In this document: positions 43,345 to 44,091 of the stretch, piece after piece
Numbering within the stretch: position 1 is the first letter of the stretch
Layout: the number at the start of each line of letters is the position of its first letter
Assembly (NCBI GenBank): GCA_015179045.1
Contig: WHUZ01000182.1
Coordinates: 1-44,091 of the forward strand
Source of the DNA: Kalaharituber pfeilii
Lineage: Eukaryota > Ascomycota > Pezizomycetes > Pezizales > Pezizaceae
Length of the DNA: 44,091 nt
Reading direction: 5' to 3'
The notes under the pieces: model-generated
What the model saw: the letters and a program-made list of their open reading frames with translations, nothing else
Database searches by the model: none
What the model was told of the DNA's origin: nothing
Translations under genes and position numbers: made by a program

Positions 43345-44091
43345 TTTTTTTTTTTTTTTTTTTTTTTTAAAAATCACATAACCCGCTTGTAGCACTAAGC
43401 CATGGCAGGGTCCTGGGCAAGCCCTCATAGCCCGGAGACAGGCTAAACTAACTCTCTACATACATGGCCCCCACGCGCCGTCGCCCCGCTCTCTAGCTTC
43501 TAGAACTTGACACCAACGAAGAAATTCTCTAAAACGTCATACTCCTCCCCATTCTCCGCCCTTTCTTTCCAATCCTTTCCCATGTCGCTCCACTCTCAAA
43601 ACTTCTGGGCGGTTCTTCTGACTTCTGCATCGGAAAGCGAGGTGCTCCCGGTTTGCACCTCCCGCACCTGCACTTATCCGACTCAGCTGCCCTATCCTCT
43701 TCAACCACACCGCACACCTCCCTCTCTCAAGGCGCAAGGCAGTGAAATTGGATACGCTATCCTATTCACTCCATGAACCTTTCCTCCTCCAAAGCCCTCA
43801 CTTCTCTCTTCTCCTTCCTCCACGCCTTCACCTCTGGCGCACCCCACTTCCGGTGGCCACCTCCTTCCCCTGCATCACCGTCCCTTCTTCGCCCACTCAT
43901 CCGCCTTCTCATTTCCTGCGATTCCGATGTGAGCCTTGACCACATCAGCTTCGCATCCCTCCCTTCTTCTTCCTCCTCGCTACGGCATCCACCACTCTCC
44001 TCACATCCTCGGTTTTCCCCTTTCCCTCCCTGCTGCCTTCTGGATCGCCATGACGGCAGCCTCAGAATCTAAACAGATCAGTAACAGGGAC
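43345..44091 (-). pseudogene. LINE 3' end with RNase H, GC-rich copy
   Basis: The poly(A) tail appears as T(24) at 43345-43368. The minus strand shows RNase H motifs near the right edge: LDSEAAVMAIQKA (about 44070-44030) and, after frame changes, VKAHIGIAGNEKADEWAKKG (about 43945-43890), holding the conserved His and Asp of the C-terminal part. A basic tail and the 3' UTR follow. The RT would lie beyond the window. Tad-like by domain order. Not RIP-mutated but with several frameshifts. Confidence 0.8.

Noticed and set aside
43507..44072. Plus-strand Ser/Pro-rich frames near the right edge.
   Set aside because: They are antisense to the LINE RNase H and 3' UTR.

Overview
This window looks like a transposon graveyard from a filamentous ascomycete (Pezizomycotina). 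I see no intact host gene. Almost every long stretch can be assigned to LTR retrotransposons (mostly Ty3/Gypsy chromoviruses), two very small LTR elements, LINE 3' ends, unclassified repeats and two broken ORF regions. Most of it is AT-rich and carries the mark of repeat-induced point mutation (RIP): CAG and CAA codons have become TAG and TAA, TGG has become TAG or TGA, and TpA is very common. Younger GC-rich islands (about 33.2-39.9, 41.36-42.25 and 42.75-44.09 kb) sit inside this background. The genus cannot be named from the sequence.

I use local family names. Gyp-1 has 739-bp LTRs: a nearly complete + strand copy lies at 33207-39068, and a nested stack of - strand copies at about 8.2-18.3 kb. 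Gyp-2 is a chromovirus with LTRs of about 590 bp: gag-pol at 25437-31266 and integrase-chromodomain pieces at 2.5-6.66 kb. Gyp-3 is a gag plus LTR on the - strand at 1-2498. Gyp-4 is an integrase-chromodomain remnant at 6.66-7.6 kb. Ret-5 is an LTR plus coiled-coil gag at 31267-33206 with a second copy at 39069-40699. LTR-6 is a solo LTR at 39136-39871 with a relative at 42746-43344. TRIM-1 (41365-42244) and TRIM-2 (16942-17600) are tiny non-coding LTR elements. Rep-R is an unclassified repeat of about 1 kb at 18.3-19.3 and 40.7-42.55 kb. LINE 3' ends lie at 24661-25436 and 43345-44091.

Layout from the left: Gyp-3 gag and LTR (-), Gyp-2 integrase/LTR/integrase/LTR tandem (+), Gyp-4 (+), nested Gyp-1 stack (-) with TRIM-2 inside, truncated against Rep-R, then a broken intron-containing gene (-), anonymous sequence, a transposase-like remnant (+), LINE, Gyp-2 gag-pol (+), Ret-5 (+), Gyp-1 (+), second Ret-5 copy with solo LTR-6 inside, Rep-R with TRIM-1 inside, an LTR-6 relative, and LINE.

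The most interesting signal is shared by several of these elements. The bases just after the 5' LTR are complementary to a site inside the same LTR, downstream of its TATA box. This is the arrangement known from self-priming Tf1/sushi-type elements. It is exact over 13 nt in TRIM-1, 9 nt in TRIM-2, and 7-8 nt in Gyp-1, Gyp-2 and Gyp-3. TRIM-1 has near-identical LTRs, a perfect 5-bp target duplication (TATAA) and an empty site visible in the other Rep-R copy, so it moved recently although it encodes nothing.
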